The notes: generated from the sequence alone by a model not told the origin. A stretch of DNA of 64,000 bases from Marinospirillum alkaliphilum DSM 21637 (GCF_900119735.1 NZ_FPJW01000003.1:124001-188000), one strand, 5' to 3'. Counted from the first letter of the stretch, positions 35,433 through 45,821 are shown. Made by a program: numbers and translations.

Positions 35433-36566
35433 TCATTGGGTTGTGACACCTCCTGACGTCGCTGTCTTTCCCAGTTGCCCTTCCAGCGCCCATTCCACAT
35501 GTTCTCTGACCACTGCTTCCGGGTGCTGGCTTTTTTCCTTCAGTGCCTGAATCACTGCGTTGCTGTGTGGGGCATTGCCCAGTGCCACGGCAAGGTTGCG
35601 TAGCCAGTTGGTGTAACCGGTGCGGCGGATGGCAGAGCCTTCGGTGTTTTTTAAAAAGGTGTTTTCATCCCAGTTGAACAGTTCCAGCAGGCTGGCGCTG
35701 TCGAGATCATGGCGGGGATGAAAGTCCTTTTCGCGGGTGGAGGGTGCAAAGCGGGTCCAGGGGCAGACCAGCTGGCAGTCATCACAACCAAAAATGCGGT
35801 TGCCGATCAGCGGACGTAACTCCAGCGGAATACTGCCCTCAAGCTCAATGGTCAGGTAACTGATGCAGCGTTGGGCATCCAGTACTCCGTCAGCCACAAA
35901 AGCCTGAGTCGGGCAGGCGGTATGGCAGGCGTTGCACTGGCCGCAGTGGTCTTTCACAAAAGCTGGATCCGGTGGCAGTGGCAGGTTCAGGTACAGCTCC
36001 CCCAGAAAAAACAAGCTGCCGGCTCTGGGGGTGATCAACATGCAGTTCTTGCCGATCCAGCCCAGCCCGGCCTGCTGGGCAATGCCCCGCTCCAGCACCG
36101 GGGCAGAGTCGGTGAAGGCGCGGCTTTTCAGTTCACCAAAGGCTGCCTGCAGGGCAGGTAGCTGCTGCAGGTGTTGATTGATCTGTTCGGCCAGTTGTGC
36201 CAGACGCTTGCGAATCAGTTTGTGGTAATCACGGCCCAGGGCATAACGGCTGACATAAGCCTGTTCGGGGTTGTTAAGTACCTTGATGGCCTGGGTTTCC
36301 GGTGGCAGGTAATCCAGTCGCACACTGATGATGGACAGGGTGCCGGGTTCCAGCAGGGCAGGATTGCAGCGTTTGTCGAGGTGGTTTTCCATCCACTGCA
36401 TCTGCCCATGATAACCGGCAGCCAGCCACTTTTTCAGGTAGGCCGGATGCTCACCCAGATCAACACCGGTGATGCCGCAGGCAGAAAAGCCCAGCTCACG
36501 TGCCAGTTGTCGGATGTGGTCGGCCAGACGCTGAAGGTCCGGTTGCAGGTGTGAATCGGCTATCAT
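35433..36566 (-). CDS. queG: Epoxyqueuosine reductase
   Basis: Cobalamin- and [4Fe-4S]-dependent enzyme for the last step of queuosine formation in tRNA. The 377-aa protein has GFSACGITGVDLGEHPAYLK, RLDYLPPET, the two ferredoxin-type cysteine sets CGQCNACHTACPTQAF and CDDCQLVCPW, and a C-terminal HEAT-like segment. The ATG at 36566 is preferred because an in-frame extension to 36659 would run through the start of the divergent ldhA gene and is not homologous. The usual partners (tsaE-amiB-mutL) follow a few genes away. Confidence 0.93.
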   Translation of the reverse strand: MIADSHLQPDLQRLADHIRQLARELGFSACGITGVDLGEHPAYLKKWLAAGYHGQMQWMENHLDKRCNPALLEPGTLSIISVRLDYLPPETQAIKVLNNPEQAYVSRYALGRDYHKLIRKRLAQLAEQINQHLQQLPALQAAFGELKSRAFTDSAPVLERGIAQQAGLGWIGKNCMLITPRAGSLFFLGELYLNLPLPPDPAFVKDHCGQCNACHTACPTQAFVADGVLDAQRCISYLTIELEGSIPLELRPLIGNRIFGCDDCQLVCPWTRFAPSTREKDFHPRHDLDSASLLELFNWDENTFLKNTEGSAIRRTGYTNWLRNLAVALGNAPHSNAVIQALKEKSQHPEAVVREHVEWALEGQLGKTATSGGVTTQ

Positions 36567-36593
36567 GGTGTTTTTGACTGTTGGAAGCTCGTT

Positions 36594-37592
36594 ATGCGTA
36601 TTCGTTTTTTCAGTGCCCAGAAATATGATCGGCAGTTTTTTGATGCCGCCAACCAGCATTTCGGTTTCACGCTGGATTATCTGGAATCACCCCTGAATGC
36701 ACAAACCGCTCGTCTGGCCGAAGGTGCTGATGCTGTTTGTGCCTTTGTGAATGATACGCTGGATGCCGAATGTCTGCAGGCGTTGAAGCAACAGGGCATT
36801 CAATTCATTGCACTGCGTTGTGCCGGTTTTAATCAGGTGGATCTGGGCGAGGCACGGCGCCTGGCCTTGCCGGTGGTGCGTGTACCGGCCTACTCACCAG
36901 AGGCAGTGGCAGAACATACCCTGGCTTTGATGCTGACCCTGAATCGTCATACCCATCGGGCATTCAACCGGGTTCGGGAAAGCAACTTCCAGTTGAATGG
37001 TCTGCTGGGTTTTAATCTTCATGGTCGCAGTGTCGGGTTGATTGGTACCGGTCAGATCGGTCTGGCCACGGCCAGAATCCTTAAAGGCTTCGGTTGCAGG
37101 CTGCTGGCGCATGATCCTTATGAAAATCCGGCATTCACTGCGCTGGGTGGTATTTATGTGCCACTGGAAAAACTCTATGCCGAAAGTGATGTGATCAGCC
37201 TGCATTGCCCGCTGACACCGGAAAATCACCACCTGATCAATGGTTATGCCATCAGTCGCATGAAGCGTGGGGTGATGCTAGTTAACACCAGTCGTGGCGG
37301 GTTGGTCGACACGGCAGCAGCGATTGCGGCATTAAAATCCGGCCAGATGGGTTATCTGGCGCTGGATGTGTATGAACAGGAAGGGGATGTGTTTTTCCGC
37401 GACCTGTCCGATGAAATCCTGCCGGATGACCAGTTGTCTCGCTTGATGACCTTCCCCAATGTATTGATCACCGGGCATCAGGGCTTTTTCACTGCCGAGG
37501 CACTGGCACAGATTGCCGAGGTGACACTGGGCAATCTGCAGCAGTTGCAGCAAGGGCTGGTTTGTGAGCAGGAGCTGACTTGCAAGCTGTGA
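36594..37592 (+). CDS. ldhA: D-lactate dehydrogenase (fermentative type)
   Basis: A 332-aa D-2-hydroxyacid dehydrogenase that follows E. coli LdhA throughout: ALRCAGFNQVDL, RVPAYSPEAVAEHTLALM, GLIGTGQIGLATARILKGFG (NAD-binding), SLHCPLTPENHHLIN, VNTSRGGLVD and ITGHQGFFTAEAL with the catalytic His. It would interconvert pyruvate and D-lactate with NADH under oxygen limitation. It is divergent from queG with a 27-bp gap, so their promoters must overlap coding sequence or each other. Confidence 0.93.
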   Translation: MRIRFFSAQKYDRQFFDAANQHFGFTLDYLESPLNAQTARLAEGADAVCAFVNDTLDAECLQALKQQGIQFIALRCAGFNQVDLGEARRLALPVVRVPAYSPEAVAEHTLALMLTLNRHTHRAFNRVRESNFQLNGLLGFNLHGRSVGLIGTGQIGLATARILKGFGCRLLAHDPYENPAFTALGGIYVPLEKLYAESDVISLHCPLTPENHHLINGYAISRMKRGVMLVNTSRGGLVDTAAAIAALKSGQMGYLALDVYEQEGDVFFRDLSDEILPDDQLSRLMTFPNVLITGHQGFFTAEALAQIAEVTLGNLQQLQQGLVCEQELTCKL

Positions 37593-37605
37593 AAAACTTC
37601 ACAGC
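37586..37605. terminator. Hairpin spanning two convergent stop codons
   Basis: GCTGTGAA (37586-37593), loop AAAC, TTCACAGC (37598-37605): a perfect 8-bp stem that includes the stop codons of both ldhA and the convergent antiporter gene. No T-run, so it may act as a weak terminator or mRNA-end stabiliser. Confidence 0.5.
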
Positions 37606-38972
37606 AGCATGGCAGCACCCCAGCCGAAGATGATCAGCGGGATGTTGTAGTGAATAAAGGTGGGCACCACCGAATCCCAGATGTGATCATGCTGGCCGTC
37701 GGCATTGAGTCCGGCGGTTGGCCCCAGAGTGGAATCGGAAGCCGGTGAACCGGCATCACCCAGGGCGGCAGCCGTGCCCACCAGGGCAATGGTGGCCAGT
37801 GGTGAAAAACCGAAACTCAGTGCCAGCGGCACATACAGGGCGGCAATGATCGGGATGGTGGAGAAGGATGAACCGATGCCCATGGTGATGAACAGCCCGA
37901 CCAATAGCATGATCAGAGCGGCCAGTCCCTTGTTGTCACCAATCAGTTGCACCGAGCTTTCCACCAGTTGCGGCACTTCACCGCTGGCCTGCATCACCCC
38001 GGCAAACCCCGAAGCAGTGATCATGATAAAACCGACCAGGGTCATCATGCGCATGCCTTCGGTGAACAGGTCATCCTGTTCGCGCCAGCGGAACACACCG
38101 CTCAGTGACAAGAGCGCAAACCCCACCAGGCCACCCAGCACCATCGAGTTATATCCCAGTTGCACGGCCAGGGCTGCCACAATTGACAACACCAGCATCA
38201 GCCATTGCCAGGGCTTCAGGCCCTGAGGTTGCTGAGTGGGGTTGTGGGTATGACTGGCATCACCAATGGCGCGATCCTCATAAACTCTTTTTTTGCGGTA
38301 ACTGAATAACAGTGCAATGGCCAGTCCCAGTAACATGCCAAGGATGGGGATAATCATGGCCAGAGGAACCTTGGCGGCTTCAAAAACCACTTGCTGTTCA
38401 GCACCGGCAGCATTCAGGTTGGTCAGCAGGATGTCATTCAGGAAAATGGCACCAAAACCCACCGGCAGCAGCATGTAGGGAGCGGTGATGCCAAAGGTGA
38501 TAATGCAGGCCACCGCACGGCGATCCAGCTGCATCCGGTTGATCACTGCCAGCAAGGGTGGAATCAGGATCGGAATGAAAGCGATGTGAACCGGGATCAG
38601 GTTCTGTGAACTGATGGCCATCAGCAAAATGGCACCCAGTAGTCCCCATTTCAGCCAGTGGCTGCCGCTTGCCTGGCTGGAATTGGCTGCAATCTGATTG
38701 GCGTGGTTCATGCGTCCGATGATCAGTGCGGCCAGGCGTTCAGTGACACCTGAGCGCGCCAGTGCCACGGCAAAGGCACCCAGTGCCGCATAAGCCAGTG
38801 CAATCCCGGCACCCTTGCCCAGTCCACCATTAAAGGCGTCCATCACTTCATTGAGTGACATGCCGCTGAGCAGGCCACCGACCAGGGCCGCCAGAATCAG
38901 TGAAAATACCACCGAAACCCGGGCCAGACTGAGGGTGACCAGAACCAGTATTGCCAGAACAACTGCATTCAT
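37599..38972 (-). CDS. NhaC-family (Na+/H+ antiporter-like) transporter
   Basis: A 457-aa membrane protein with about eleven helices and conserved polar loops [37 protein letters not shown] and [30 protein letters not shown]. These fit the NhaC/YuiF-type ion-transporter superfamily, members of which are Na+/H+ antiporters or amino-acid transporters. The ion or solute cannot be decided, but Na+ extrusion would fit with the Na+-pumping OadGAB encoded nearby. It is convergent with ldhA. Confidence 0.8.
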   Translation of the reverse strand: MNAVVLAILVLVTLSLARVSVVFSLILAALVGGLLSGMSLNEVMDAFNGGLGKGAGIALAYAALGAFAVALARSGVTERLAALIIGRMNHANQIAANSSQASGSHWLKWGLLGAILLMAISSQNLIPVHIAFIPILIPPLLAVINRMQLDRRAVACIITFGITAPYMLLPVGFGAIFLNDILLTNLNAAGAEQQVVFEAAKVPLAMIIPILGMLLGLAIALLFSYRKKRVYEDRAIGDASHTHNPTQQPQGLKPWQWLMLVLSIVAALAVQLGYNSMVLGGLVGFALLSLSGVFRWREQDDLFTEGMRMMTLVGFIMITASGFAGVMQASGEVPQLVESSVQLIGDNKGLAALIMLLVGLFITMGIGSSFSTIPIIAALYVPLALSFGFSPLATIALVGTAAALGDAGSPASDSTLGPTAGLNADGQHDHIWDSVVPTFIHYNIPLIIFGWGAAMLL

Positions 38973-39065
38973 CTTGCATCCACCTGCTGCGAAAAAGCGC
39001 GCACTTTAGCAGAAACTGTCCAGATGGAAAACTTTTCCTGTTGGCCCTCTGGCAGTAGGTTCCCG

Positions 39066-39122
39066 GATCACTTGCGGTTAAGATGTGATCACTTACGGTA
39101 AAGCTGTGATCACTGATACAGC
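39066..39122. repeat. Phased 21-bp direct repeats upstream of nnr
   Basis: GATCACTTrCGGTwAAG occurs at 39066-39082 and 39087-39103 within 21-bp units that match at about 17 of 21 positions. A third GATCACT begins at 39108. The palindrome GTGATCAC is centred at two of the junctions (39085-39092 and 39106-39113). The array ends 12 bp before the nnr start, in the divergent gap with the antiporter gene. Confidence 0.7.
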
Positions 39123-39134
39123 AGGAGACAAAGC

Positions 39135-40658
39135 ATGTTGCTTGATCCTCGTCGGCACCCGGCAGCGGTTGCCAGTGGTTTCCCCCTTTACACAGCAGCA
39201 GCCTGTGCTGAACTGGATCGTCAGGTGATCGCCGCCGGTACCCCCGGATTTGAGCTGATGCAGCGGGCAGCACGTTCGGCCTGGCAGGTGTTGCAGCAAC
39301 GCTGGCCCCAGGCAAGTGGTGTCAGCGTGTTCTGTGGTGGCGGAAATAATGGTGGTGATGGGCTGCTGGTGGCCCTTTATGCCGCACAGGCAGGCTGGTC
39401 AGTGCGCCTGTGGCTGGCGGTGGAGCCGGAAAACTACAAGGGTGAAGCGGCTGAAGCCTGGGCTGCAGTCAAGGCTTATGGCCTGGCACCTTGCAGTGAT
39501 GATCCGGCCACCAGTGATTTTGATGCCAGCGAAGTGCTGGTGGATGCCTTGCTGGGTATCGGGCTGCAGGGGGATGCACATGGTCGGGTGGCTGACTGGA
39601 TTCAAGTGATCAATCAGGCACCCGGTCCGGTATTGGCATTGGATGTACCTTCGGGGCTGCGGGTTGGTCAGGGGCAGCATGGCAATGCCGTGGTGCAGGC
39701 TGATCTGACACTGACGTTTATTGCATTGAAACCCGGGCTGTTCACGGGTCAGGGGCCGGATGCCTGTGGTCAGGTGCTGCTGGCTGATCTGGGTATCCAG
39801 CCTTCACGCTGGCCGGTGTCACCCTGTGCCCGACTGCAACCCTTGCCGGATCAACCCTTGTTACCACCGCGTCGTGCCGGTAACCACAAGGGTAGCCATG
39901 GTCGGGTATTGATTGTGGGTGGCCTGAGCGGTATGGGTGGTGCGGCCTTGCTGGCGGCCCGGGCAGCTCTGCGAACGGGTGCCGGTATGGTGAAGGTGCT
40001 GACCCTGGCGGAGCATGTCAGTGCCTTTCTGGCGGCACAACCGGAAATCATGGTGCAGGCCCTGTTGCCAGCTCCTGAGCAACAACTGCAGCAGGCGATG
40101 GATTGGGCCGATGTGTTGCTGATTGGCCCGGGACTGGGGCAGGATGCGCTGGCACAACAACTCTGGCAGTGCTGCCGGAACTTTAACGGTCCACAACTGG
40201 TCGATGCCGATGCGTTGAATTTGTGGGCGGCGGGGTCGGTACCGGACAATCTGCAATTGCCGCGTGTGATCACACCCCATCCGGGTGAAGCGGCTCGTTT
40301 ACTGGGTTGTCAGCTTGATCAGATTCAGGCTGACCGGCTGTTGTCCGTGCAACAACTGGCATCAGCAACCGGAGCCGTGACGGTTTTAAAAGGAGCAGGT
40401 TCACTGGTGGCCAGCCCTGAGTCTGCTGCTGAAGTGCAACTCTGCCCCTTTGGTAACCCGGGCATGGGCGTGGCTGGCATGGGCGATCTGCTCAGTGGCT
40501 GTATTGCAGCCTTGCTGGCGCAGGGCTGTCAACCGACTGACGCCGCAGCGCTGGGTGTGCTGATTCATGCTCTGGCCGGTGATGATGCAGCAGCAGAGCA
40601 GCCACGTGGTTTGTTGCCCAGTGATCTGTTGCCGTTTATTCGGCGCAGGGGAAACTAG
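39135..40658 (+). CDS. nnr: Bifunctional NAD(P)HX epimerase/dehydratase
   Basis: Repairs hydrated NAD(P)H: the N-terminal YjeF domain (about 1-215) epimerises NAD(P)HX and the C-terminal carbohydrate-kinase-like domain (about 230-500) dehydrates the S form with ADP or ATP. Evident motifs are FCGGGNNGGDGL, LDVPSGLRVGQG, NHKGSHGRVLIVGG, TPHPGEAARLLG and the catalytic GNPGMGVAGMGDLLSG. GGAG lies 7 nt before the ATG. The 507-aa length is normal for the fusion, and the nnr-tsaE-amiB-mutL-miaA order is conserved. Confidence 0.94.
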   Translation: MLLDPRRHPAAVASGFPLYTAAACAELDRQVIAAGTPGFELMQRAARSAWQVLQQRWPQASGVSVFCGGGNNGGDGLLVALYAAQAGWSVRLWLAVEPENYKGEAAEAWAAVKAYGLAPCSDDPATSDFDASEVLVDALLGIGLQGDAHGRVADWIQVINQAPGPVLALDVPSGLRVGQGQHGNAVVQADLTLTFIALKPGLFTGQGPDACGQVLLADLGIQPSRWPVSPCARLQPLPDQPLLPPRRAGNHKGSHGRVLIVGGLSGMGGAALLAARAALRTGAGMVKVLTLAEHVSAFLAAQPEIMVQALLPAPEQQLQQAMDWADVLLIGPGLGQDALAQQLWQCCRNFNGPQLVDADALNLWAAGSVPDNLQLPRVITPHPGEAARLLGCQLDQIQADRLLSVQQLASATGAVTVLKGAGSLVASPESAAEVQLCPFGNPGMGVAGMGDLLSGCIAALLAQGCQPTDAAALGVLIHALAGDDAAAEQPRGLLPSDLLPFIRRRGN

Positions 40659-40706
40659 ACGGTTTTTTATTTATACTGATGCATTGGTGAATCGAGTGGT
40701 CAAGGC

Positions 40707-41168
40707 ATGAAAGCGGATTTTTATCTTCCTGATGAAGCAGCACAGGTGGCTCTGGGAGCACGGCTTGGCCAGGTGCTGGCCCAGGGTGTGGTGTATCTGG
40801 TGGGGGATCTGGGCAGTGGCAAAACCACCTTCAGTCGCGGCCTGATTCGTGCGCTGGGGCATCAGGGTGCAGTGAAAAGCCCAACCTATACCCTGGTGGA
40901 GCCTTATCTGTTGAACGGGCGCAGTGTTTACCATTTTGACCTTTATCGCCTGGCTGATCCGGAAGAACTCGAATACATCGGTATCCGTGACTATTTTGAT
41001 GATGCCGCTTTATGCCTGATTGAATGGCCGGGCCGGGGGCAGGGTTTTCTGCCAAAACCTGACTTGCATTTGTATTTTGCACTGGATGGCCAGGGCCGTC
41101 GCATCACTGCTGAAGCAGCCACTGAAGCAGGGCAACGGGCACTGCAGCAACTGGGAACCCCTGCATGA
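40707..41168 (+). CDS. tsaE: tRNA t6A biosynthesis ATPase TsaE
   Basis: P-loop ATPase that drives turnover of the TsaBDE complex making N6-threonylcarbamoyladenosine at tRNA position 37. The 153-residue protein has Walker A VGDLGSGKTT (32-41), KSPTYTLVEPY, YHFDLYRL and LCLIEWPGRG. It overlaps amiB by 4 nt (ATGA). Confidence 0.94.
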   Translation: MKADFYLPDEAAQVALGARLGQVLAQGVVYLVGDLGSGKTTFSRGLIRALGHQGAVKSPTYTLVEPYLLNGRSVYHFDLYRLADPEELEYIGIRDYFDDAALCLIEWPGRGQGFLPKPDLHLYFALDGQGRRITAEAATEAGQRALQQLGTPA

Positions 41169-42487
41169 AACGTAGTTTGTTTGTTTTTCTGAGTCTGTTG
41201 CTGCTGGTCAGTCTGCCGCTGCAGGCTTCATCCCGCATTGACAGTCTGCGTGTCTGGCCGGCACCGGATCATACCCGGCTGGTGTTTGACCTCAGCGGCC
41301 CGGTTCAGCACCGGGTGTTCATGCTGGATAACCCTTCCCGGCTGGTCATCGACATCAGTAATGCGCGTCTGAATACCCAGTTCAGTAACAGTGGCCTGGA
41401 ATCCACTCCCATCAGCCGCATCCGCTCTGCGGTGCGTAATCAGAATGACTTGCGGGTGGTGCTGGATCTGTCTCGTAATGTGCAGCCGCGCAGTTTTCTG
41501 CTGCGCCCCAATGAACAGTATGGTCACCGGCTGGTCGTGGATCTGGTAATGCCGGAGCAGGCGCGGGTGCAGCAGGCACCGCCCCGTGAAACCCTGCCAC
41601 GTGAACAGCGCCGCATCATTGTTGCCATTGATCCGGGGCATGGTGGTGAAGACCCCGGTGCCATCGGTCCGGGCGGTACCCGTGAAAAGGATGTGGTGTG
41701 GGCCATTTCTCGCGAGCTGGCGCGTCAGATAGATGCCGACCCTGCCTTTGAAGCGGTGTTGACCCGTACCGGGGATTATTACATCGGATTGCGCCAGCGG
41801 GTGGAAGTGGCCCGCAAGGCACGTGCTGACCTGTTTCTTTCGATTCATGCGGATGCCTACCGTTCACCGCAACCGCGTGGCTCGTCAGTGTATGTATTGT
41901 CGCAGCGAGGAGCTTCATCTGAGTCTGCCCGCTGGCTGGCGGACAGTGAAAACCGTGCTGACCTGATCGGTGGGGTGGAAGGGGTGCTGACGTTGGGTGA
42001 CAAGGATGAAACCCTGGCGGGTGTGCTGGTGGATTTGTCGATGACGGCGACCCTGTCGGAAAGCCTGAAAGCCGGTTCTCGCGTGCTGCGCAACATGGGG
42101 CAGATCAACCGTCTGCACAAGCGGGACGTGGAACAGGCCGGTTTTCTGGTGCTCAAGTCGCCGGATATGCCTTCAATGCTGATTGAGGCTGGTTTCATTT
42201 CCAACCCACAGGAAGAACAGCGGCTGCGGGATCGTGCTTACCAGCGTCAGATGGCCACCCAGATTGCCTCGGCCATCAAGGATTATTTCCGTGACAATCC
42301 ACCACCCAATACCGTGCTGGCCAGCCAAAATAACGGCAGTGAGACCCGTTATGTGATTCAGCGTGGCGACACCCTGTCAGAAATCGCCCGGCGCAATGGG
42401 GTGGATATTGGTGAGCTGCGCAAGGCCAATAACCTTAATAATGATGTGATTCGGGTGGGCCAGACGCTGCGGATTCCTTCCTCATGA
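41165..42487 (+). CDS. amiB: N-acetylmuramoyl-L-alanine amidase with AMIN and LysM domains
   Basis: A periplasmic zinc amidase that splits septal peptidoglycan during daughter-cell separation. The 440-aa protein has a signal peptide (about 1-22), an AMIN localisation domain (about 25-125), an Amidase_3 catalytic domain with zinc ligands in VAIDPGHGGEDPGAIG and LSIHADAY, and one C-terminal LysM (YVIQRGDTLSEIARRNG). The catalytic domain probably contains the autoinhibitory helix (SARWLADSENRADLIGG) relieved by EnvC/NlpD. It overlaps tsaE and mutL by 4 nt each. Confidence 0.94.
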   Translation: MKRSLFVFLSLLLLVSLPLQASSRIDSLRVWPAPDHTRLVFDLSGPVQHRVFMLDNPSRLVIDISNARLNTQFSNSGLESTPISRIRSAVRNQNDLRVVLDLSRNVQPRSFLLRPNEQYGHRLVVDLVMPEQARVQQAPPRETLPREQRRIIVAIDPGHGGEDPGAIGPGGTREKDVVWAISRELARQIDADPAFEAVLTRTGDYYIGLRQRVEVARKARADLFLSIHADAYRSPQPRGSSVYVLSQRGASSESARWLADSENRADLIGGVEGVLTLGDKDETLAGVLVDLSMTATLSESLKAGSRVLRNMGQINRLHKRDVEQAGFLVLKSPDMPSMLIEAGFISNPQEEQRLRDRAYQRQMATQIASAIKDYFRDNPPPNTVLASQNNGSETRYVIQRGDTLSEIARRNGVDIGELRKANNLNNDVIRVGQTLRIPSS

Positions 42488-44403
42488 ATCAGATGGAAAA
42501 TGCCCGTCGACCCATCCAGGTACTCAGCCCCAGACTGGCCAACCAGATTGCTGCCGGTGAAGTGGTTGAGCGCCCGGCCTCTGTATTAAAAGAGTTGGTG
42601 GAAAACTGCCTGGATGCCGGTGCTGATCAGATCGATATCGAACTGGAAGCCGGTGGTGTCAAACTGCTGCGGGTGCGTGACAATGGTTGTGGCATTGACC
42701 CGGAAGACTTGCCGCTGGCGCTGGCACGTCATGCCACCAGTAAAATCCTGACCCTGGATGATCTGGAAGGTGTGGCCAGTCTTGGTTTTCGTGGTGAGGC
42801 ACTGGCTTCCATCAGTTCAGTGTCGCGGCTGGAGCTGATCACCAGCACTGATGATTCCGGCAAGGGTTGGCGGGTGGTGGCAGAAGGCCGTGACATGCAA
42901 CCTCAGGTGACTCCGGCACCCCATCCGCAGGGCACCAGCCTGATTGTGCGAGATTTGTTTTTTAACACCCCGGCACGGCGCAAGTTTCTGCGCACCGAAC
43001 GCACGGAATTCTCCCATCTTGAAGAGGTTTTTCGTCGCCTGGCCTTGTCACGCCCGGATGTTGGTTTCAGTCTGAAACATCAGGGCAAGCTGGTGCACCA
43101 GTTGCCGGCGGTGACTGCTGATCAGGATGCTGCAGCTGCACAGGATGCTTCAATGCAGCGCATTGCCAGACTGCTGGGGCGTGAGTTCATGGATCAGTCG
43201 CTGGTGGTGGACAGTGAGGCCAGCGGCATCCGCCTGCATGGCTGGGTGGGGCTGCCGGTTTATGCTCGTGCCCAGGCGGACCGTCAGTACTTTTTTGTGA
43301 ATGGTCGCGTGGTGCGAGACAAGCTGGTGGCCCATGCCATCCGTCAGGCCTATCAGGATGTGTTGTTTGGTGGTCGCCACCCGGTGTTTGTGCTGCACCT
43401 GGAAGTGGACCCCCAGGTGGTGGATGTGAATGTGCATCCCACCAAACATGAGGTGCGTTTCCGTGACGGCCGCTGGGTGCATGATTTTATTTTCAGTGCC
43501 CTGCACAAACGCCTGTCCGGTGCACTGATTGGCAGTGAAAAGCAGCCAGTCACCCCGGCAACCTACCCTCAAGCCAGTCAGCCTTCGGCAGGCGTGGCTC
43601 CGCCACAGGTGCAGGAGCAGGGTGCGTTGAGCTGGTCGATGCCCTCCAGCTTGTCCTCCACCTCTCCCTCCGCTTCAGATAATGCCGGTGGTTTTTCCGG
43701 AGCTGCCGCGACCGCTTTCGGTGCAGGCAATGGTCGGCCTTCGGCGCAGGGAAATGGTGAAACCCTGGCTTTTTACCAGCGTTTGGCAGCTGATTCTGCA
43801 CCTCCTTCCGCCAGTGAGGTGCCGCCACTGGGGTATGCACTGGGGCAGTTGCAGGGCATCTACATTCTGGCGCAGAACAGTCATGGGCTGGTGGTGGTGG
43901 ACATGCACGCAGCCCACGAACGCATCACTTATGAGCGACTGAAAAAGGACTGGTTGCAGCGCCCGCTGGTGGCTCAGCCCTTGCTGGTGCCGGAACCCTT
44001 GTCGGTGGATGAAAGCATGGCGGAAGTGGCTGCTGAACAGGCTGAGCTGCTGGCTGATCTGGGAGTGCAACTGGATGTGATCGGCCCGCAGGAAGTGGTG
44101 ATTCGCTCCATGCCAGTGTTGTTGCAGGGAGCGAATGCCAATGCCATGGTTTTTTCACTGCTGCAGGAGTTAAAACGTTTTGGTACCGCCAGCAGTATTG
44201 AAAACTCCATTCATGAAGTGCTGGCCACCATCGCCTGTCATGGCTCCGTCCGGGCTGGACGGCAACTGACATTACCGGAAATGAATGCCCTGTTGCGTGA
44301 TATGGAAGTGACTGAGCGTAGCGATCAGTGTAATCATGGTCGCCCGACCTGGTTCCAGTTGAGCATGCAGGATCTCGACAAGCTGTTTCTGCGGGGGCGT
44401 TGA
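42484..44403 (+). CDS. mutL: DNA mismatch repair protein MutL (with endonuclease-type motif)
   Basis: A GHKL ATPase that couples MutS to strand removal. The 639-aa protein has the N-terminal ATPase motifs [27 protein letters not shown] and [11 protein letters not shown], a variable linker (about 340-440, Ser/Pro/Ala-rich) and a dimerisation domain. At 473-484 it reads [12 protein letters not shown], matching the metal-binding DQHA(x)2E(x)4E endonuclease motif of MutH-less bacteria, with Met for Gln. The C-terminus has [10 protein letters not shown] and CNHGRPTW, as in Pseudomonas-type MutL. This argues for a MutH-independent, nicking MutL. Confidence 0.95.
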   Translation: MNQMENARRPIQVLSPRLANQIAAGEVVERPASVLKELVENCLDAGADQIDIELEAGGVKLLRVRDNGCGIDPEDLPLALARHATSKILTLDDLEGVASLGFRGEALASISSVSRLELITSTDDSGKGWRVVAEGRDMQPQVTPAPHPQGTSLIVRDLFFNTPARRKFLRTERTEFSHLEEVFRRLALSRPDVGFSLKHQGKLVHQLPAVTADQDAAAAQDASMQRIARLLGREFMDQSLVVDSEASGIRLHGWVGLPVYARAQADRQYFFVNGRVVRDKLVAHAIRQAYQDVLFGGRHPVFVLHLEVDPQVVDVNVHPTKHEVRFRDGRWVHDFIFSALHKRLSGALIGSEKQPVTPATYPQASQPSAGVAPPQVQEQGALSWSMPSSLSSTSPSASDNAGGFSGAAATAFGAGNGRPSAQGNGETLAFYQRLAADSAPPSASEVPPLGYALGQLQGIYILAQNSHGLVVVDMHAAHERITYERLKKDWLQRPLVAQPLLVPEPLSVDESMAEVAAEQAELLADLGVQLDVIGPQEVVIRSMPVLLQGANANAMVFSLLQELKRFGTASSIENSIHEVLATIACHGSVRAGRQLTLPEMNALLRDMEVTERSDQCNHGRPTWFQLSMQDLDKLFLRGR

Positions 44404-45395
44404 TGACCAGTGACGTGATCAGGCCCCCGGCCATTTTTCTGCTGGGGCCCACGGCATCCGGCAAAACCGATTTGGCGGTGGCGCTGGTCGAGCAGTTGAA
44501 CTGTGAAATCATCAGTGTGGACTCGGCACTGGTATACCGTGGCATGGACATAGGTGCCGCCAAGCCGGATGCTGCCACCCTGGCGCGTGCTCCCCATCGT
44601 TTGATAGATATTCGTGATCCGGCTGAAAGTTATTCAGCCGGAGACTTTCGACGTGATGCTTTACAAGCCATGCAGGACATCACTGCTGCGGGTCGTGTGC
44701 CCTTGTTGGTGGGGGGCACTTCACTTTATTACCAGCGGCTGTTGGCCGGTGATTCCAATTTGCCGGAAGCAGACCCGCAGATCAGGGCGGTGCTGGAAGC
44801 TGAATTGCAGCAACTGGGTTGTCCGGCCTTGCATCAGCGCCTGGCGGCCATTGATCCTGAGTCGGCAGCCCGTATTGCCCCCACTGATCCACAGCGCACC
44901 CTGCGCGCACTGGAGCTTTGGCAGTTGACTGGCAAGACCCGCAGTCAATTGTGGCGAGAGCAGCAGCCTCAGGCTTTTGGTTGGCGACTCCTGCAACTGG
45001 GGTTAACACCGGCAGAAAGAAGCACTTTGCATCAGCGCATTGCAAAAAGATTTGCAAACATGCTGGAACAGGGCTTTATTGAGGAGGTCAAAGCCCTGCG
45101 CGCCAGAGGAGACCTGCATCTTGGGTTGCCATCCATGCGTGCAGTGGGTTACCGACAGGTCTGGCAGTACCTGGACGGTGAGTTTGACTATTCGACCTTG
45201 TTGGAAAAGGGCATCGCAGCCACAAGGCAGCTGGCCAAGCGACAGTTGACCTGGATGCGTTCCTGGGAAAAGCTGCACTGGTTGCAGAGTGATCACCCGG
45301 AATTGTTGCCCCTGACACTGGCGGGCTGCCGCGCATTCATGAGTGGCGATCCTGTTGATGAGTGCCTGTTGCCACTGCGGCTTGCACAAGGCTGA
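44403..45395 (+). CDS. miaA: tRNA dimethylallyltransferase
   Basis: Adds a dimethylallyl group to A37 of tRNAs reading UNN codons. The 330-aa protein has [17 protein letters not shown] (P-loop), [52 protein letters not shown] and [20 protein letters not shown]. The ATG at 44403 overlaps the mutL stop by one base. The product is upstream of hfq, as in E. coli. Confidence 0.95.
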   Translation: MTSDVIRPPAIFLLGPTASGKTDLAVALVEQLNCEIISVDSALVYRGMDIGAAKPDAATLARAPHRLIDIRDPAESYSAGDFRRDALQAMQDITAAGRVPLLVGGTSLYYQRLLAGDSNLPEADPQIRAVLEAELQQLGCPALHQRLAAIDPESAARIAPTDPQRTLRALELWQLTGKTRSQLWREQQPQAFGWRLLQLGLTPAERSTLHQRIAKRFANMLEQGFIEEVKALRARGDLHLGLPSMRAVGYRQVWQYLDGEFDYSTLLEKGIAATRQLAKRQLTWMRSWEKLHWLQSDHPELLPLTLAGCRAFMSGDPVDECLLPLRLAQG

Positions 45396-45424
45396 CAAAC
45401 TTTTTGCAGGTGCAGCAGAAATGC

Positions 45425-45454
45425 CGGACAAATGTCAAATCACAGGGTTATAAT
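45425..45454 (+). promoter_or_regulatory. Candidate hfq promoter
   Basis: A consensus TATAAT (45449-45454) is preceded by CGGACA (45425-45430) at 18-bp spacing. It lies in the 167-bp gap after miaA, about 109 bp before the hfq ATG. Confidence 0.5.
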
Positions 45455-45562
45455 TGAGTACGAGCAATGCAATAAAGCCTGCAATTCTCTTCAGCAAGGA
45501 TTGCAGAGCAGATAAAAAAACAGATTTTCATAAAAATTCTAATGTTCAAGGGAGATACCACC

Positions 45563-45799
45563 ATGTCCAAAGGGCAAACCTTGCAAGACCCTTACCTGAA
45601 TCTGCTGCGTAAAGAGCGGGTTCCTGTGTCCATTTTCCTGGTTAATGGCATCAAACTGCAGGGTCAGATCGAATCATTTGACCAGTTTGTGATTCTGCTG
45701 CGTAACACTGTCAGCCAGATGGTTTACAAGCATGCCATTTCCACTGTGGTGCCTTCACGCAATGTGCGTCTGCCTTCTCAGGAAGAAGATGAAGCCTGA
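45563..45799 (+). CDS. hfq: RNA chaperone Hfq
   Basis: Hexameric Sm-like protein that pairs small RNAs with mRNAs. The 78-residue product starts [20 protein letters not shown] and contains Sm1 ([20 protein letters not shown]) and Sm2 ([10 protein letters not shown]) almost identical to E. coli Hfq, with a short acidic C-terminal tail (EEDEA) instead of the long E. coli tail. CAAGGGAG precedes the ATG at 45563; an in-frame ATG at 45542 is too close to this site to be used. Confidence 0.97.
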   Translation: MSKGQTLQDPYLNLLRKERVPVSIFLVNGIKLQGQIESFDQFVILLRNTVSQMVYKHAISTVVPSRNVRLPSQEEDEA

Positions 45800-45821
45800 G
45801 GCTGGCGCCGGGAGTTGATGA

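Noticed and set aside
36567-36659. Upstream extension of queG
   Set aside because: It would cover the ldhA start region and does not look like the QueG family; the internal ATG at 36566 gives the normal N-terminus.
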